Shown piece after piece: positions 1 to 8,678 of a stretch of 64,000 nt of DNA. The translations under genes and the position numbers were made by a program. Every line of letters begins with the position of its first letter. Position 1 is the first letter of the stretch. The notes under the pieces are model-generated. The model was not told the origin of the DNA, made no database searches, and saw nothing but the letters and a program-made list of their open reading frames with translations. Origin of the DNA: Aquincola tertiaricarbonis (lineage in GTDB: Bacteria; Pseudomonadota; Gammaproteobacteria; Burkholderiales; Burkholderiaceae_C); assembly GCF_023573145.1 (NCBI RefSeq), contig NZ_CP097635.1:1488001-1552000 (forward strand). The letters run 5' to 3'.

Positions 1-1551
1 GGCACCATGTACCTGCACACGCCGTTCCCCAACAAGGTCTTCGCGCTCGACCTCGACACGCAGAAGATCAAGTGGAAGTACGAGCCCAAGCAGGATCCGG
101 CCGTCATTCCGCAGATGTGTTGCGACACGGTCAACCGCGGCCTGGCCTATGCCGAAGGCAAGGTCATCCTGCAGCAGGCCGACTCGATGCTGGTGGCGCT
201 CGATGCCAAGACTGGCAAGGTGATCTGGCAGACCAAGAACGGCGACCCCAAGCTGGGGGCGGTGAACACCAACGCGCCGCACGTCTTCAAGGACAAGGTG
301 ATCACCGGCATCTCCGGCGGTGAATGGGGTGTGCGCGGCTTCATCGCGGCGTACAACCTGAGCGACGGCAAGCTGGCCTGGAAGGGCTACAGCGTGGGTC
401 CGGACGCCGAGATGCTGATCGACCCCGAGAAGACGATGACCTGGACCGACGGGCAGATGAAGCCGGTGGGCAAGGACTCGTCGCTCAAGACCTGGCAGGG
501 CGACCAGTGGAAGATCGGCGGCGGCACCACCTGGGGCTGGTACAGCTACGACAAGGCCACCAACCTGATGTACTACGGCACGGGCAACCCGTCGACGTGG
601 AACCCCTCGCAGCGGCCGGGTGACAACAAGTGGTCCATGACCATCTTCGCGCGTGACCTGGACACCGGCGTGGCCAAGTGGGTCTACCAGATGACCCCGT
701 TCGACGAGTGGGACTTCGACGGCATCAACGAGATGATCCTCGCGGACATCGACGTCAAGGGCAAGCCGACGAAGGCGCTGGTGCACTTCGACCGCAACGG
801 CTTCGCCTACACGATGGACCGCGTGACCGGTGCGCTGCTGGTGGCCGAGAAGTACGACCCGGTGGTGAACTGGGCCACGCACGTGGACATGAAGACCGGC
901 CGCCCGCAGGTCGTGTCCAAGTACTCCACGGCGCAGAACGGTCCTGACGTCAACACCAAGGGCATCTGCCCGGCGGCACTGGGCACCAAGGACCAGCAGC
1001 CGGCGTCGTTCGACCCCGAGACCAAGCTCTTCTACGTGCCGACCAACCACGTCTGCATGGACTATGAGCCGTTCAAGGTCGAGTACACCGCCGGCCAGCC
1101 GTACGTGGGTGCCACGCTGTCGATGTACCCGGCCCCGGGCAGCCACGGTGGCATGGGCAACTACATCACCTGGAACGCCGGCACCGGCAAGATCGTGCAG
1201 AGCAAGGCCGAGAAGTTCTCGGTGTGGAGCGGCTCGCTCAACACCGCGGGCGGCCTGAGCTGCTACGGCACGCTGGAGGGCTACCTGAAGTGCGTCGACA
1301 AGAACGACATCAAGAAGGAACTGTTCAAGTTCAAGACGCCCTCCGGGATCATCGGCAACGTGTTCACCTACGAGCACAAGGGCAAGCAGTACATGGGCGT
1401 GTTCTCGGGCATCGGTGGCTGGGCCGGCATCGGCATGGCTGCGGGCCTCGAGAAGGACCAGGATGGTCTGGGCGCCGTGGGCGGCTACCGGGAACTGTCC
1501 CAGTACACCGAACTGGGCGGTTCGTTGACAGTGTTTGCTCTGCCCAATTGA
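1..1551 (+). CDS. xoxF: XoxF-type lanthanide-dependent methanol dehydrogenase (5' end outside window)
   Basis: Periplasmic PQQ enzyme that oxidises methanol and passes electrons to a dedicated cytochrome c. The reading frame is open from base 1, so roughly the first 85 residues of a ~600-residue protein lie upstream. The eight-bladed propeller motifs are present. The adjacent-cysteine pair that forms the vicinal disulfide is at 118-123, the metal-ligand Glu at 322-324 and the ligand Asn at 586-588. In DEWDFDG the catalytic Asp is at 712-714. The extra Asp two residues later (718-720) is the XoxF signature for lanthanide binding; calcium enzymes (MxaF) have Ala there. xoxG and xoxJ follow, which fits. 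The metal preference is inferred from this residue. Confidence 0.97.
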   Translation, partial: GTMYLHTPFPNKVFALDLDTQKIKWKYEPKQDPAVIPQMCCDTVNRGLAYAEGKVILQQADSMLVALDAKTGKVIWQTKNGDPKLGAVNTNAPHVFKDKVITGISGGEWGVRGFIAAYNLSDGKLAWKGYSVGPDAEMLIDPEKTMTWTDGQMKPVGKDSSLKTWQGDQWKIGGGTTWGWYSYDKATNLMYYGTGNPSTWNPSQRPGDNKWSMTIFARDLDTGVAKWVYQMTPFDEWDFDGINEMILADIDVKGKPTKALVHFDRNGFAYTMDRVTGALLVAEKYDPVVNWATHVDMKTGRPQVVSKYSTAQNGPDVNTKGICPAALGTKDQQPASFDPETKLFYVPTNHVCMDYEPFKVEYTAGQPYVGATLSMYPAPGSHGGMGNYITWNAGTGKIVQSKAEKFSVWSGSLNTAGGLSCYGTLEGYLKCVDKNDIKKELFKFKTPSGIIGNVFTYEHKGKQYMGVFSGIGGWAGIGMAAGLEKDQDGLGAVGGYRELSQYTELGGSLTVFALPN

Positions 1552-1583
1552 TCGGGCAAGAGGTTTAAAAAGGTTGGATGGGT

Positions 1584-1632
1584 GGGGGGCAGGTTCCCGC
1601 CGGGCCATCGGCGGGCCAGCCCCCTTTTTTTT
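1584..1632 (+). terminator. Rho-independent terminator or attenuator between xoxF and xoxG
   Basis: A GC-rich hairpin pairs cccgccg (1596-1602) with cggcggg (1609-1615). It is extended by an outer ggggc/gcccc pairing and followed by a run of nine T. It lies 33 bases after the xoxF stop and just ahead of the xoxG ribosome binding site, so it probably lowers expression of the downstream genes relative to the abundant dehydrogenase. Confidence 0.75.
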
Positions 1633-1654
1633 CGGATCTCAAGGACACAGACTC

Positions 1655-2041
1655 ATGAAGTTGAAGCAGACGCTGGCGCTCCTGGCCTGCGCAGGGTTCA
1701 CGATGGCCGCGACGGCGCAGGACAAGCTCTACACCGTGGTGGACGGCACCAAGGTGGATGCCAAGACGATGGAAGGCTTTCGGGCCTGGCGTGCCGCGGC
1801 TTGCGACCGCTGCCACGGCGCCAACCAGGAAGGCATGGTCGGCCCTTCGCTGATCACCAGCCTCAAGACGCTGAGCAAGGAAGACTTCGTCAAGACCGTG
1901 CGCGACGGCCGGCTGGACAAGGGCATGCAGAGTTTCGGCACCAACAAGATGGTGATGGACAACATGGACAACCTGTACGCCTACCTGAAGGGCCGTTCGG
2001 ACGGCGCCATCACCCAGGCCAAGGTCACCCCGATTCCCTGA
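1655..2041 (+). CDS. xoxG: Cytochrome c, XoxG-like electron acceptor of XoxF
   Basis: Small exported class I cytochrome c of 128 residues, the expected electron acceptor of the lanthanide methanol dehydrogenase encoded just upstream. A signal peptide ends near Ala21-Gln22. The single haem motif is Cys50-Asp-Arg-Cys53-His54. The likely distal haem ligand is Met91 in GMQSFG. The ATG at 1655 is chosen because it begins the signal peptide and follows AAGGACA; the longer reading frame upstream runs through the terminator. The XoxG assignment rests on position between xoxF and xoxJ, because small c-type cytochromes are hard to tell apart by sequence. Confidence 0.85.
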   Translation: MKLKQTLALLACAGFTMAATAQDKLYTVVDGTKVDAKTMEGFRAWRAAACDRCHGANQEGMVGPSLITSLKTLSKEDFVKTVRDGRLDKGMQSFGTNKMVMDNMDNLYAYLKGRSDGAITQAKVTPIP

Positions 2042-2052
2042 AGGACCCCGTC

Positions 2053-2940
2053 ATGACCGCACGCAAGCTTTACCGGCGGTTGGCCGCGGCCACGCTGCTC
2101 GCGGTGGCGGCAGCCGGCCCTGCGCTGGCCCAGGCGCCTGCGCCGGCGGCGGATGACCCGGCTCCACGCAAGGCGCTGCGCGTCTGCCAGGACCCCAACA
2201 ACCTGCCCTTCTCCAACGTCAAGGGCGAAGGCATCGAGAACCGCATCGCCGAACTGTTCGGCCAGTCGCTGGGTCTGCCGGTGACCTACTACTCGTTCCC
2301 GCAGCGCATGGCCTTCATCCGCAACACGCTGCGCTACAAGCTGCCGGGGCAGGACTACCCCTGCGACATCGTGATGGGCGTGCCCGTGGGCTTCGACCAG
2401 GGCGTCTCCGTCACCAAGCCCTACTACCGCTCCACCTACGCGCTGGTGATTCCGCGCGGCAAGGGCATGGACAACGTGGCCTCGGCGGACGATTTCCTGA
2501 AGCTGCCGCCGCAGAAGCTCAAGTCGCTGAAGATCGGCATCTACGACCGCTCGCCGGCCAGCGACTGGCTCAAGAAGCACGACCTGGTGGACCAGGGCGT
2601 GCCGTACAAGATGATGAGCGCCGACCCGGCGCAGTACCCCGGCCAGATCATCGAGAACGACCTGGCCGCCGGCACCATCGATGCCGCCGTCGTCTGGGGC
2701 CCGATCGCCGGCTACTTCGCGCAGCGCGTCAAGCAGCCCGCGCTCACCGTGCTGCCGCTGAAGTCGGAAGAAGGCGTGCAGTTCGACTATGCGATGGCGA
2801 TGGGCGTGCGCTACGGCGAGCGTGAATGGAAGCAGCAGATCGAAGGCCTGATCAGCACCAAGCAGGCCGACATCCAGGCCATCCTGAAGGAGTTCGGTGT
2901 TCCGTTGCTCGACAACACCGCGGGCGAACGCCGCAACTGA
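2053..2940 (+). CDS. xoxJ: XoxJ-like periplasmic binding protein of the methanol dehydrogenase system
   Basis: A 295-residue exported protein of the periplasmic binding protein (SBP type 3) fold, in the family annotated as quinoprotein dehydrogenase-associated putative substrate-binding protein. A signal peptide with an Ala-rich core ends near residue 27. The N-terminal lobe starts LRVCQDPNNLPFSN, typical of the MoxJ/XoxJ family. Family members are thought to help mature or activate the dehydrogenase rather than import a solute, and no ABC permease is nearby. It follows xoxG by 11 bases and is probably co-transcribed. One cysteine lies in the LRVCQDP motif and another near residue 100. Confidence 0.9.
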   Translation: MTARKLYRRLAAATLLAVAAAGPALAQAPAPAADDPAPRKALRVCQDPNNLPFSNVKGEGIENRIAELFGQSLGLPVTYYSFPQRMAFIRNTLRYKLPGQDYPCDIVMGVPVGFDQGVSVTKPYYRSTYALVIPRGKGMDNVASADDFLKLPPQKLKSLKIGIYDRSPASDWLKKHDLVDQGVPYKMMSADPAQYPGQIIENDLAAGTIDAAVVWGPIAGYFAQRVKQPALTVLPLKSEEGVQFDYAMAMGVRYGEREWKQQIEGLISTKQADIQAILKEFGVPLLDNTAGERRN

Positions 2941-2956
2941 AGGCGGCACCGCCTCG

Positions 2957-4003
2957 ATGAGGCTCGCCAGCGCAGCCACGGCGCTGCTGGCCGGCCTGGT
3001 GGTGCCGCATGCCCAGGCGCTGGAAGGTGCCGACCTGGTGCAGGTGGGCCAGAGCATCGTGAAGGTGGAAGCGCTGCGCACCCAGGGCGGCTATTCGCTG
3101 GGCAGCGGCGTGGTGGTGGCCGAGGACCGCGTGGTCACCAACTGTCACGTCACGCGCGATGCCGGCCAGGTGAACGTGCTGCGCGGCGGCCTGCGCTACA
3201 CCGCTGAGGCACAGGCCAGCGACACGCTGCACGACCTGTGCGTGCTGGCCGTGCCGCGGCTGGGTGCACCCGCCGTGGCCCTGGCCGAGCAGGCGCCGCA
3301 GCCCGGCCAGTCGGTCAGCGCGATCGGCTTCACCGGCGGGCTGGGCCTGCAGCACAGCCCCGGCCGGGTGGTGGCCCTGCACCGCTACGACGGCGCTGAG
3401 GTCATCCAGAGCACCAACTGGTTCACCTCCGGCGCCAGCGGCGGCGGCCTGTTCGCCGACACGCAGCAGCTGGTGGGCGTGCTCACCTTCCGCCTGCGCG
3501 GCGGCAACGCCCACTACTTCTCCGCCCCGGTGGCCTGGCTGCGCCCACTGCTGGCCGAAGGCGCACTGCAGCCCATCGCGCCGCTGCAGGGGCAGCTCCA
3601 GCCGTTCTGGGAGCAGCCCGTCGCGGCCCAGCCGCGCTTCCTGCAGGCGGCGGTGTTCGCGCGTGAACGCCGCTGGCAGGAGCTGGACAGCTACGCCAGC
3701 ACCTGGGCCCGCGAAGACCAGAGCGATGCCCAGCCGTGGCTGATGCGCGGCCTGGCCCAGCAGGAGATGGGCCGGCTGCCCACCGCGCAGCGCTACATCG
3801 AACGCGCCCTCACCATCGAGCCGGCTTCGCGCATCGCCTTGCTGCGCCTGGGCCTGGTGCACGTGGCGCAGGGCCACATCGACAAGGCCAAGGCCGTGCT
3901 GCTGAGGCTGCAAAGCCTGCGCTCGGACCTGGCCGGCGAACTCGACCGCGCCCTCGACCGGGCGCTGGAACATGCCACCGAGCGTGTGTCGGAGCGGGGT
4001 TGA
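2957..4003 (+). CDS. Exported trypsin-like serine protease with C-terminal TPR region
   Basis: A 348-residue exported protein. Signal peptide residues 1-21 end in HAQA. A trypsin/HtrA-type catalytic domain follows, with His64 in TNCHV, Asp93 in HDLCVLAV and Ser161 in SGASGGG, so the triad is complete. There is no PDZ domain. Instead residues ~240-340 form helical tetratricopeptide-like repeats (MRGLAQQEMGRLPTAQRY and the following LRLGLVHVAQGHIDKAK). The start at 2957 begins the signal peptide, 16 bases after xoxJ. Its substrate is unknown. Position suggests a role in processing or quality control of the periplasmic dehydrogenase system. Confidence 0.85.
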   Translation: MRLASAATALLAGLVVPHAQALEGADLVQVGQSIVKVEALRTQGGYSLGSGVVVAEDRVVTNCHVTRDAGQVNVLRGGLRYTAEAQASDTLHDLCVLAVPRLGAPAVALAEQAPQPGQSVSAIGFTGGLGLQHSPGRVVALHRYDGAEVIQSTNWFTSGASGGGLFADTQQLVGVLTFRLRGGNAHYFSAPVAWLRPLLAEGALQPIAPLQGQLQPFWEQPVAAQPRFLQAAVFARERRWQELDSYASTWAREDQSDAQPWLMRGLAQQEMGRLPTAQRYIERALTIEPASRIALLRLGLVHVAQGHIDKAKAVLLRLQSLRSDLAGELDRALDRALEHATERVSERG

Positions 4004-4034
4004 GCCGCCCTTCACCCCCCAGCCCACACACCCC

Positions 4035-4766
4035 ATGCAGTCCCCCTCCTTCACCCCCCACCCCGGCCTGTACGGCCGCCGCCACCTGCTCGCGCTGCTG
4101 GCGGCCACCCCTGCCCTGGCCCTGCCCGCCTGGGCGCAATCGGGCAGCGGCGACATCTCCGCGGCCGAGCGTGCCCTCTTCATGCGACCGCACCTGCTGA
4201 ACGCCCAGCCCGGCCAGGCGCTGCAGTACGGCTTCCGCCATGCCGGCTCGCTGGACGCGCCCTTCGACGACCGCGTGACCATCTCGCTGGGCGCCCGGCC
4301 CGAAGGCGGCTGCTGCAGCGCCAGTGGCCAGTTCCTCACCGCCGAGCGCGCGGTGCAGTTGCCCGAGCTGCCGGTGGCCACCAGCAACCCGGTGATCCTG
4401 TACTTCCTCGAGCGCGACGTGCGCGAAATGCAGCGGCTGACCAAGGGCCAGCAAAACCACTTCCGCAAGCGCATCCGCGTGGCACTGGCCGAGCGGGCCC
4501 AGATCCGCGAAGTCAAGCTCAGCTGGCGCGGCCAGCCGGTGGAAGGCAGCGAAATCAGCATCGCGCCCTACCTGGACGACCCCAACCGCCCGCGCTTCGA
4601 GCGGTATGCGGGCAAGACCTACCTGTTCGTGCTCAGCGAGGCCGTACCCGGCGGCGTGGTGGCCTTGCGCACCACGGTGCCCGGCGCGGCCGGCACCGCC
4701 GAGCCGCTGATCGAGGACACCCTGACCCTGGACGGCGCAGAGCCCCCGACCCGCGCCCGCAGCTGA
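4035..4766 (+). CDS. Exported protein of unknown function in the methanol dehydrogenase cluster
   Basis: I do not recognise a named family for this 243-residue protein. A twin-arginine-containing N-terminus (GRRHLLALLAATPALALPAWAQ) is a probable signal peptide ending near residue 35. The rest looks like one beta-rich periplasmic domain. A vicinal pair Cys93-Cys94 sits in a Gly-rich turn and is the only cysteine motif. The start at 4035 is the ATG that begins the signal peptide; the open frame extends upstream into the protease gene. It lies between two other exported proteins of the cluster, so a role around the dehydrogenase or its electron transfer is likely but not shown. Confidence 0.75.
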   Translation: MQSPSFTPHPGLYGRRHLLALLAATPALALPAWAQSGSGDISAAERALFMRPHLLNAQPGQALQYGFRHAGSLDAPFDDRVTISLGARPEGGCCSASGQFLTAERAVQLPELPVATSNPVILYFLERDVREMQRLTKGQQNHFRKRIRVALAERAQIREVKLSWRGQPVEGSEISIAPYLDDPNRPRFERYAGKTYLFVLSEAVPGGVVALRTTVPGAAGTAEPLIEDTLTLDGAEPPTRARS

Positions 4767-4814
4767 CACACCCACCCGACCGCCCTCACACCTCCGCCAC
4801 CCTCACTCCACGCC

Positions 4815-5201
4815 ATGAGCCACCTTCGCACCCTCCTGCGCCCCGCCACCGTGCTGGCCCTGACCTGCGCCGCGCTGGGCAGCGCGCTGGCCGCCGACAC
4901 GCCCAACGATTACCCCACCATCGACCGCGTGGTGTACGTGCAGGAATGCATGGCCACCCATCCCGGACCGCAGTTCGAGATGATGAACAAGTGCGCCTGC
5001 GCGCTGGACGCGATGGCCCGCGAGCTCAAGTACGACGACTACGTGGAGATGAGCACCGCCGCCAAGGCCACCAGCATCGGCGGCGAACGCGGCAGCTACA
5101 TCCGCGAGGCACCGGCGCTGCAGAAGGACATCAAGCGCTACAAGGAGCTGCAGGCCAAGGTGGAAAAAGGCTGCTTCCTCGGCCCGGCCGTGCAACGCTG
5201 A
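4815..5201 (+). CDS. Small exported cysteine-containing protein, unknown function
   Basis: A 128-residue protein with a clear signal peptide (residues 1-27, cleavage after ALAA). The mature part is mostly helical and charged. It carries cysteines at 45, 60, 62 and near the C-terminus (KGCFLG), so one or two disulfides or a metal site are possible. No haem motif (CxxCH) is present. The gene lies 48 bases after its predecessor and 12 before a metallohydrolase gene, in the same direction, and so belongs to the xox operon. The family is not one I can name. Confidence 0.7.
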   Translation: MSHLRTLLRPATVLALTCAALGSALAADTPNDYPTIDRVVYVQECMATHPGPQFEMMNKCACALDAMARELKYDDYVEMSTAAKATSIGGERGSYIREAPALQKDIKRYKELQAKVEKGCFLGPAVQR

Positions 5202-5213
5202 TCGGCCCACCCC

Positions 5214-6197
5214 ATGCGCGCCCTGGCCCCCCTGGCCTGGCTGGCCGTTGCGGCCTGCCTGCAGGCGGGCGCGCCTGCCGCACGTGCGGCGGTCACCGCG
5301 CCGGAGCCCACGCCCGCCCCGCTGCCGGTGACACAGGTGGCCCCGGGCGTGTGGGTGCACACCGGTGCGGTGGACGACTGGCAGCCCCGCAACGGCGGCG
5401 ACGTGGCCAACCTGGGCTTCATCGTCGGCAGCCGCTGCGTGGCGGTGATCGACAGCGGCGGCACACCCACGCTGGGTCAGGCGCTGCGGCGCGCGGTGGC
5501 GCAGGCCACGCCGCTGCCGGTGTGCTACGTGATCAACACCCATGTGCACCCCGACCACCTGCTGGGCAACGTGGCCTTTCGCTCACCCGGCTCGTCCACA
5601 CCGGGTGCCGAGGCCCCGCGTTTCGTCGGCCATGCGCGGCTGGCGGCGTCGATCGCGGCGCGCGAGCCTTACTACCGCCAGGCGCTGCAGCGCGAGTTCG
5701 GCCTCACGATGCCAGCCACCGACATCGTGCCGCCCACGCTGCCGGTGGAAGGCAGCCTGACGCTGGACCTGGGCGAGCGTGAGCTGCGGCTGCAGGCCTG
5801 GCCCACCGCGCACACCGACAACGACCTGACCGTGTACGACGTGCGCAGCCGCACGCTGTTCCTGGGCGACCTGCTGTTCGTGCAGCACCTGCCGGTGGTG
5901 GACGGCAGCCTCAACGGCTGGCTGAAGGTGATGGACACGCTGGCCACCCTGGACGTGGCCCTGGCCGTGCCCGGCCACGGCGCCGCCGGCACCGACTGGC
6001 CGGCCTTGCTGGCACCGCAGCGCCGCTACCTCGAGGCGCTGCGCACCGACACGCGCGCGGTCATCCGCGCCGGGCAGCCGCTGTCCAAGGCCATGACCAC
6101 GGTGGGCCTGGAGGCGGTGGGCCCGTGGCAGCTGGCCGAGACCTTCCACCGCCGCAACGTCACTGCGGCCTATGCCGAACTGGAGTGGGAAGAATGA
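5214..6197 (+). CDS. Metallo-beta-lactamase-fold hydrolase of the quinoprotein relay group, zinc motif intact
   Basis: A 327-residue exported metallo-beta-lactamase-fold protein, related to SoxH. The signal peptide ends near residue 26. The metal-binding motif is complete: His110-Val-His112-Pro-Asp114-His115, then His in PTAHTDND and His in VPGHG. It belongs to the set annotated as quinoprotein relay system zinc metallohydrolases, which co-occur with PQQ dehydrogenases, a SoxYZ-like carrier and a YVTN propeller; all of these are next to it here. Its stop overlaps the next ATG (ATGA), indicating tight coupling to the carrier. A thioester or persulfide substrate on the carrier is a plausible inference only. 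Confidence 0.85.
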   Translation: MRALAPLAWLAVAACLQAGAPAARAAVTAPEPTPAPLPVTQVAPGVWVHTGAVDDWQPRNGGDVANLGFIVGSRCVAVIDSGGTPTLGQALRRAVAQATPLPVCYVINTHVHPDHLLGNVAFRSPGSSTPGAEAPRFVGHARLAASIAAREPYYRQALQREFGLTMPATDIVPPTLPVEGSLTLDLGERELRLQAWPTAHTDNDLTVYDVRSRTLFLGDLLFVQHLPVVDGSLNGWLKVMDTLATLDVALAVPGHGAAGTDWPALLAPQRRYLEALRTDTRAVIRAGQPLSKAMTTVGLEAVGPWQLAETFHRRNVTAAYAELEWEE

Positions 6198-7039
6198 AGC
6201 ACCGCCGCCAGCTCCTGATCATGGCCCCGTGGCTGGGCCTGGGCCTGGCCGCCGCCGGCCCGCTGCAGGCCGCGCCCAGCTCGCGCGAAGACCAGCCCGA
6301 GGCCAGCCCGCAGTGGCTCAAGGTGCGCGCCAGCCTGTTCGGCCAGCGGCCGATCACGCCCGCCACACCTGAGCAGCTGCAGCTGGACGCGCCCGTGCGC
6401 GCCGAAGACGCGGCGGTGGTGCCCATCGCCGTGCGCTCGCGCCTGCCCACCACCGGCGACCAGCGGCTCGAGAAACTCTGGCTGCTGATCGACAACAACC
6501 CCTCACCGGTGGCCGCGGTCTTCACACTCGCACCGGGCAGCGGCCAGGCCGACATCGAGACGCGGGTGCGCATCGACGAATACACCCACGTGCGCGCGGT
6601 GGCGCAGATGAGCGATGGCCGGCTGCTGATGGCCACCCGCTGGCTCAAGGCCTCGGGCGGCTGTAGCGCCCCCCCGGGCAAGGACCCGGCCGCCGCCCAG
6701 GCCAGCCTGGGCCGCATGCGCCTGAAGGTGGAAGGCGAGCCGCAGCCCGGCAAGCCGGTGCTGGCCCAGCTGATGGTGAGCCACCCCAACAGCTCGGGCC
6801 TGGCGATGGACCAGCTGACGCGGCACTACATCCCTGCGCACTTCGTGCGGCGCATCGACATCACCTACGCCGGCCAACCGGTGCTGTCGGCCGACCTGGA
6901 CATCTCGATCAGCGAGAACCCGAACCTGCGCTTCTGGTTCGTGCCGCAGGGCGCGGGCGAGTTGAAGGCCGAGGTGGTGGACAACCAGGACCTGCAGTTC
7001 CGCAGCAGCCTGCAGCTGCAGCCGGCACGGGCACTGTGA
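6194..7039 (+). CDS. Quinoprotein dehydrogenase-associated SoxYZ-like carrier protein
   Basis: A 281-residue exported protein fusing a SoxY-like N-terminal half to a SoxZ-like C-terminal half. The signal peptide contains KHRRQLLIM and ends near residue 27. The SoxY-type swinging-arm motif appears as Gly155-Gly-Cys157-Ser in the middle of the protein. In true SoxY the GGCGG tail is C-terminal; in the fused family it is internal, as here. SoxYZ carries sulfur intermediates on this cysteine. In the fused family the cargo is unknown. The start at 6194 overlaps the stop of the preceding hydrolase by 4 bases, which fixes it and implies translational coupling. Confidence 0.88.
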   Translation: MKHRRQLLIMAPWLGLGLAAAGPLQAAPSSREDQPEASPQWLKVRASLFGQRPITPATPEQLQLDAPVRAEDAAVVPIAVRSRLPTTGDQRLEKLWLLIDNNPSPVAAVFTLAPGSGQADIETRVRIDEYTHVRAVAQMSDGRLLMATRWLKASGGCSAPPGKDPAAAQASLGRMRLKVEGEPQPGKPVLAQLMVSHPNSSGLAMDQLTRHYIPAHFVRRIDITYAGQPVLSADLDISISENPNLRFWFVPQGAGELKAEVVDNQDLQFRSSLQLQPARAL

Positions 7040-7049
7040 AGGCCGCCAT

Positions 7050-8045
7050 TTGAAAGCACTGAGTTTGAAGGCACTGAGTTTGAAAGTACTGAGCTCGCTG
7101 CTGACACTGGTGCTGGTGCTGGTGCTGGTGCTGCCGGCCGCCGCCGCGCCGCTGGCCTGGGTCACCAACCAGGGCAGCCACGACGTCTCGGTGATCGACC
7201 TCGGCCGCCAGGCCGTGGTGGCCACGGTCAAGGTGGGCCGCTCGCCGGCCGGCGTGGTGGCCTCGGCGCGGGCGGGCAAGGTGTTCGTCAGCAACCCCGA
7301 CAGCAAGACCATCTCGGTGATCGACATGGCGCGGCGCGAAGTGGTGGACACGCTGCCCGCGGGCGCGGGGCCGGTGGGCATCGACGCCGCGCCCGACGGC
7401 CGGCGCCTTTATGTGGCCGACTGGTTCGCGCAGAAGCTGCTGGCCTACGACGTGGCCACGGGCCGCCTGCTGGCCGAGGTGCCGCTGGGCCGCGCCCCGG
7501 CCGGCGTGGCGGTGCATGCCGACGGCCACACCGTGTACGTGGCCGAGCGCGACGACGACCGCATCGCGGTGGTGGACGCCGCCACGCTGCAGGTGCGCGG
7601 CCATGTGGCCGTGGGCACACACCCCTTCGCGCTGCTGCACGACGCGGCGCGCAACCGGCTGTACGTGCTGAACGTGCAGAGCGACGACCTCACGGTGCTG
7701 GACACCGCGCCGCCGCTGCCGGTGCCGCTGGCCACCGTCAAGACGGGCAAGGCCCCGTACGGCGCGGCGCTGGCCGATGGCGGCGCGCTGCTGTACGTGA
7801 CCAACCAGCATGCCGACAGCGTGAGCGTGATCGACGCCAACACCCTGCAGCCGCTGCGCACGCTGGCCGGCTTCGGCTACCCCGAAGGCATCGCCGCCTA
7901 TGCCGACCGCGTGGTGGTGGTGAACTGGATGGACGACCGCATCAGCGTGCTGGATGCGCGCAGCGGCCAGCCGCTGGCTACCGTGGACACCGGCCGCAAC
8001 CCGCGGGGCTTCGGCGCCTTCATCGCCGAGCCGCCCCCGCCTTGA
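7050..8045 (+). CDS. Exported YVTN beta-propeller protein of the PQQ system (TTG start)
   Basis: A 331-residue exported seven-bladed YVTN/NHL-type propeller (blade motifs such as VSVIDLGRQAVVATVKVG and LYVTNQHADSVSVIDANT), in the family found with PQQ-dependent catabolism. No ATG or GTG is available at the front. The frame opens with TTG at 7050, and further TTG codons at 7065 and 7080 lie in the same 15-base tandem repeat, so the exact start is uncertain. The signal peptide consists of three KALSL-type repeats followed by an alternating Leu-Val run encoded by a CTGGTG microsatellite, cleaved near AAAA. Function is unknown; a scaffold or binding role is likely. Confidence 0.85.
   Translation: MKALSLKALSLKVLSSLLTLVLVLVLVLPAAAAPLAWVTNQGSHDVSVIDLGRQAVVATVKVGRSPAGVVASARAGKVFVSNPDSKTISVIDMARREVVDTLPAGAGPVGIDAAPDGRRLYVADWFAQKLLAYDVATGRLLAEVPLGRAPAGVAVHADGHTVYVAERDDDRIAVVDAATLQVRGHVAVGTHPFALLHDAARNRLYVLNVQSDDLTVLDTAPPLPVPLATVKTGKAPYGAALADGGALLYVTNQHADSVSVIDANTLQPLRTLAGFGYPEGIAAYADRVVVVNWMDDRISVLDARSGQPLATVDTGRNPRGFGAFIAEPPPP
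7051..7132 (+). repeat. 15-base tandem repeat (three copies) followed by a CTGGTG microsatellite
   Basis: Three imperfect copies of a 15-base unit, TGAAAGCACTGAGTT, run from 7051 to 7095. They are followed by (CTGGTG)n at about 7106-7132. Both keep the reading frame (15 and 6 bases) and make up the start region and hydrophobic core of the propeller protein's signal peptide. Confidence 0.85.
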
Positions 8046-8093
8046 CCGCCCTGACAACGCTTTTCAACCCGACCTGACGAGGAGACCGACCGC

Positions 8094-8678
8094 ATGCCGA
8101 ACCGCCCCCGTTGCCTGCCTGCCGAAGGATGCCAGGTGCCAGCCCCACAGCGCCGCCTGTCGCTGTGCGCCGCCGCCGTGCTGCTGGCTGCCGCCAGCCT
8201 GCCCGCCGCCGCCCACGGCCCCACCCGCCAGAAGGTGGTGGAGACCATCCAGATCAACGCCCCGGCCGATGCGGTGTGGGCCCGCATCAAGAACTTCGAA
8301 GCGCTGAAGGACTGGCACCCCGCGGTGGCCACCAGTCCGGCCACGCAGGGCAACACCGTGGGTTCGGTGCGCAACATCACGCTCAAGGGCGGCGGTGAGC
8401 TGACCGAGACGCTGGAGGCCTACAACGACGCCCAGCGCAAATACAGCTACCGCCTGAAGGACGGCGGCGCGCTGCCGGTGACCAACTACACCTCCACCAT
8501 CACCGTGACGCCGGACGGCGACGCCAAGAGCACGGTGGAATGGCGCGGCGCCTTCTACCGCGGCTACCCCAACAACGACCCGCCGCCGGACAAGAACGAC
8601 GAAGCCGCGGTGGCCGCCGTCACCGGCGTCTACAAGGCCGGGTTGCAGAACCTCAAGCAGCTTGCCGAGCAGAAGTAG
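8094..8678 (+). CDS. Exported SRPBCC (START-like) family protein
   Basis: A 194-residue protein with a signal peptide ending near AAAHG (~residue 42) and a single SRPBCC/polyketide-cyclase-like domain. The domain begins with the usual beta-strand and 'PADAVWARIKNFEALKDWHP' region. Such domains bind small hydrophobic ligands in a deep cavity. Exported versions recur in XoxF clusters with the SoxYZ-like carrier and metallohydrolases, but the ligand is unknown. AGGAGA lies 10 bases before the ATG. It overlaps the next gene by 17 bases, so the run of exported genes continues. Confidence 0.82.
   Translation: MPNRPRCLPAEGCQVPAPQRRLSLCAAAVLLAAASLPAAAHGPTRQKVVETIQINAPADAVWARIKNFEALKDWHPAVATSPATQGNTVGSVRNITLKGGGELTETLEAYNDAQRKYSYRLKDGGALPVTNYTSTITVTPDGDAKSTVEWRGAFYRGYPNNDPPPDKNDEAAVAAVTGVYKAGLQNLKQLAEQK

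Noticed and set aside
5214..6197. A beta-lactamase or quorum-quenching lactonase
   Set aside because: The HxHxDH motif alone is shared by many hydrolases. The signal peptide and operon with a SoxYZ-like carrier and XoxF favour the quinoprotein relay family.
7051..7132. A CRISPR or other spacer-repeat array
   Set aside because: The units are contiguous 15- and 6-base repeats without spacers and are in-frame coding sequence.
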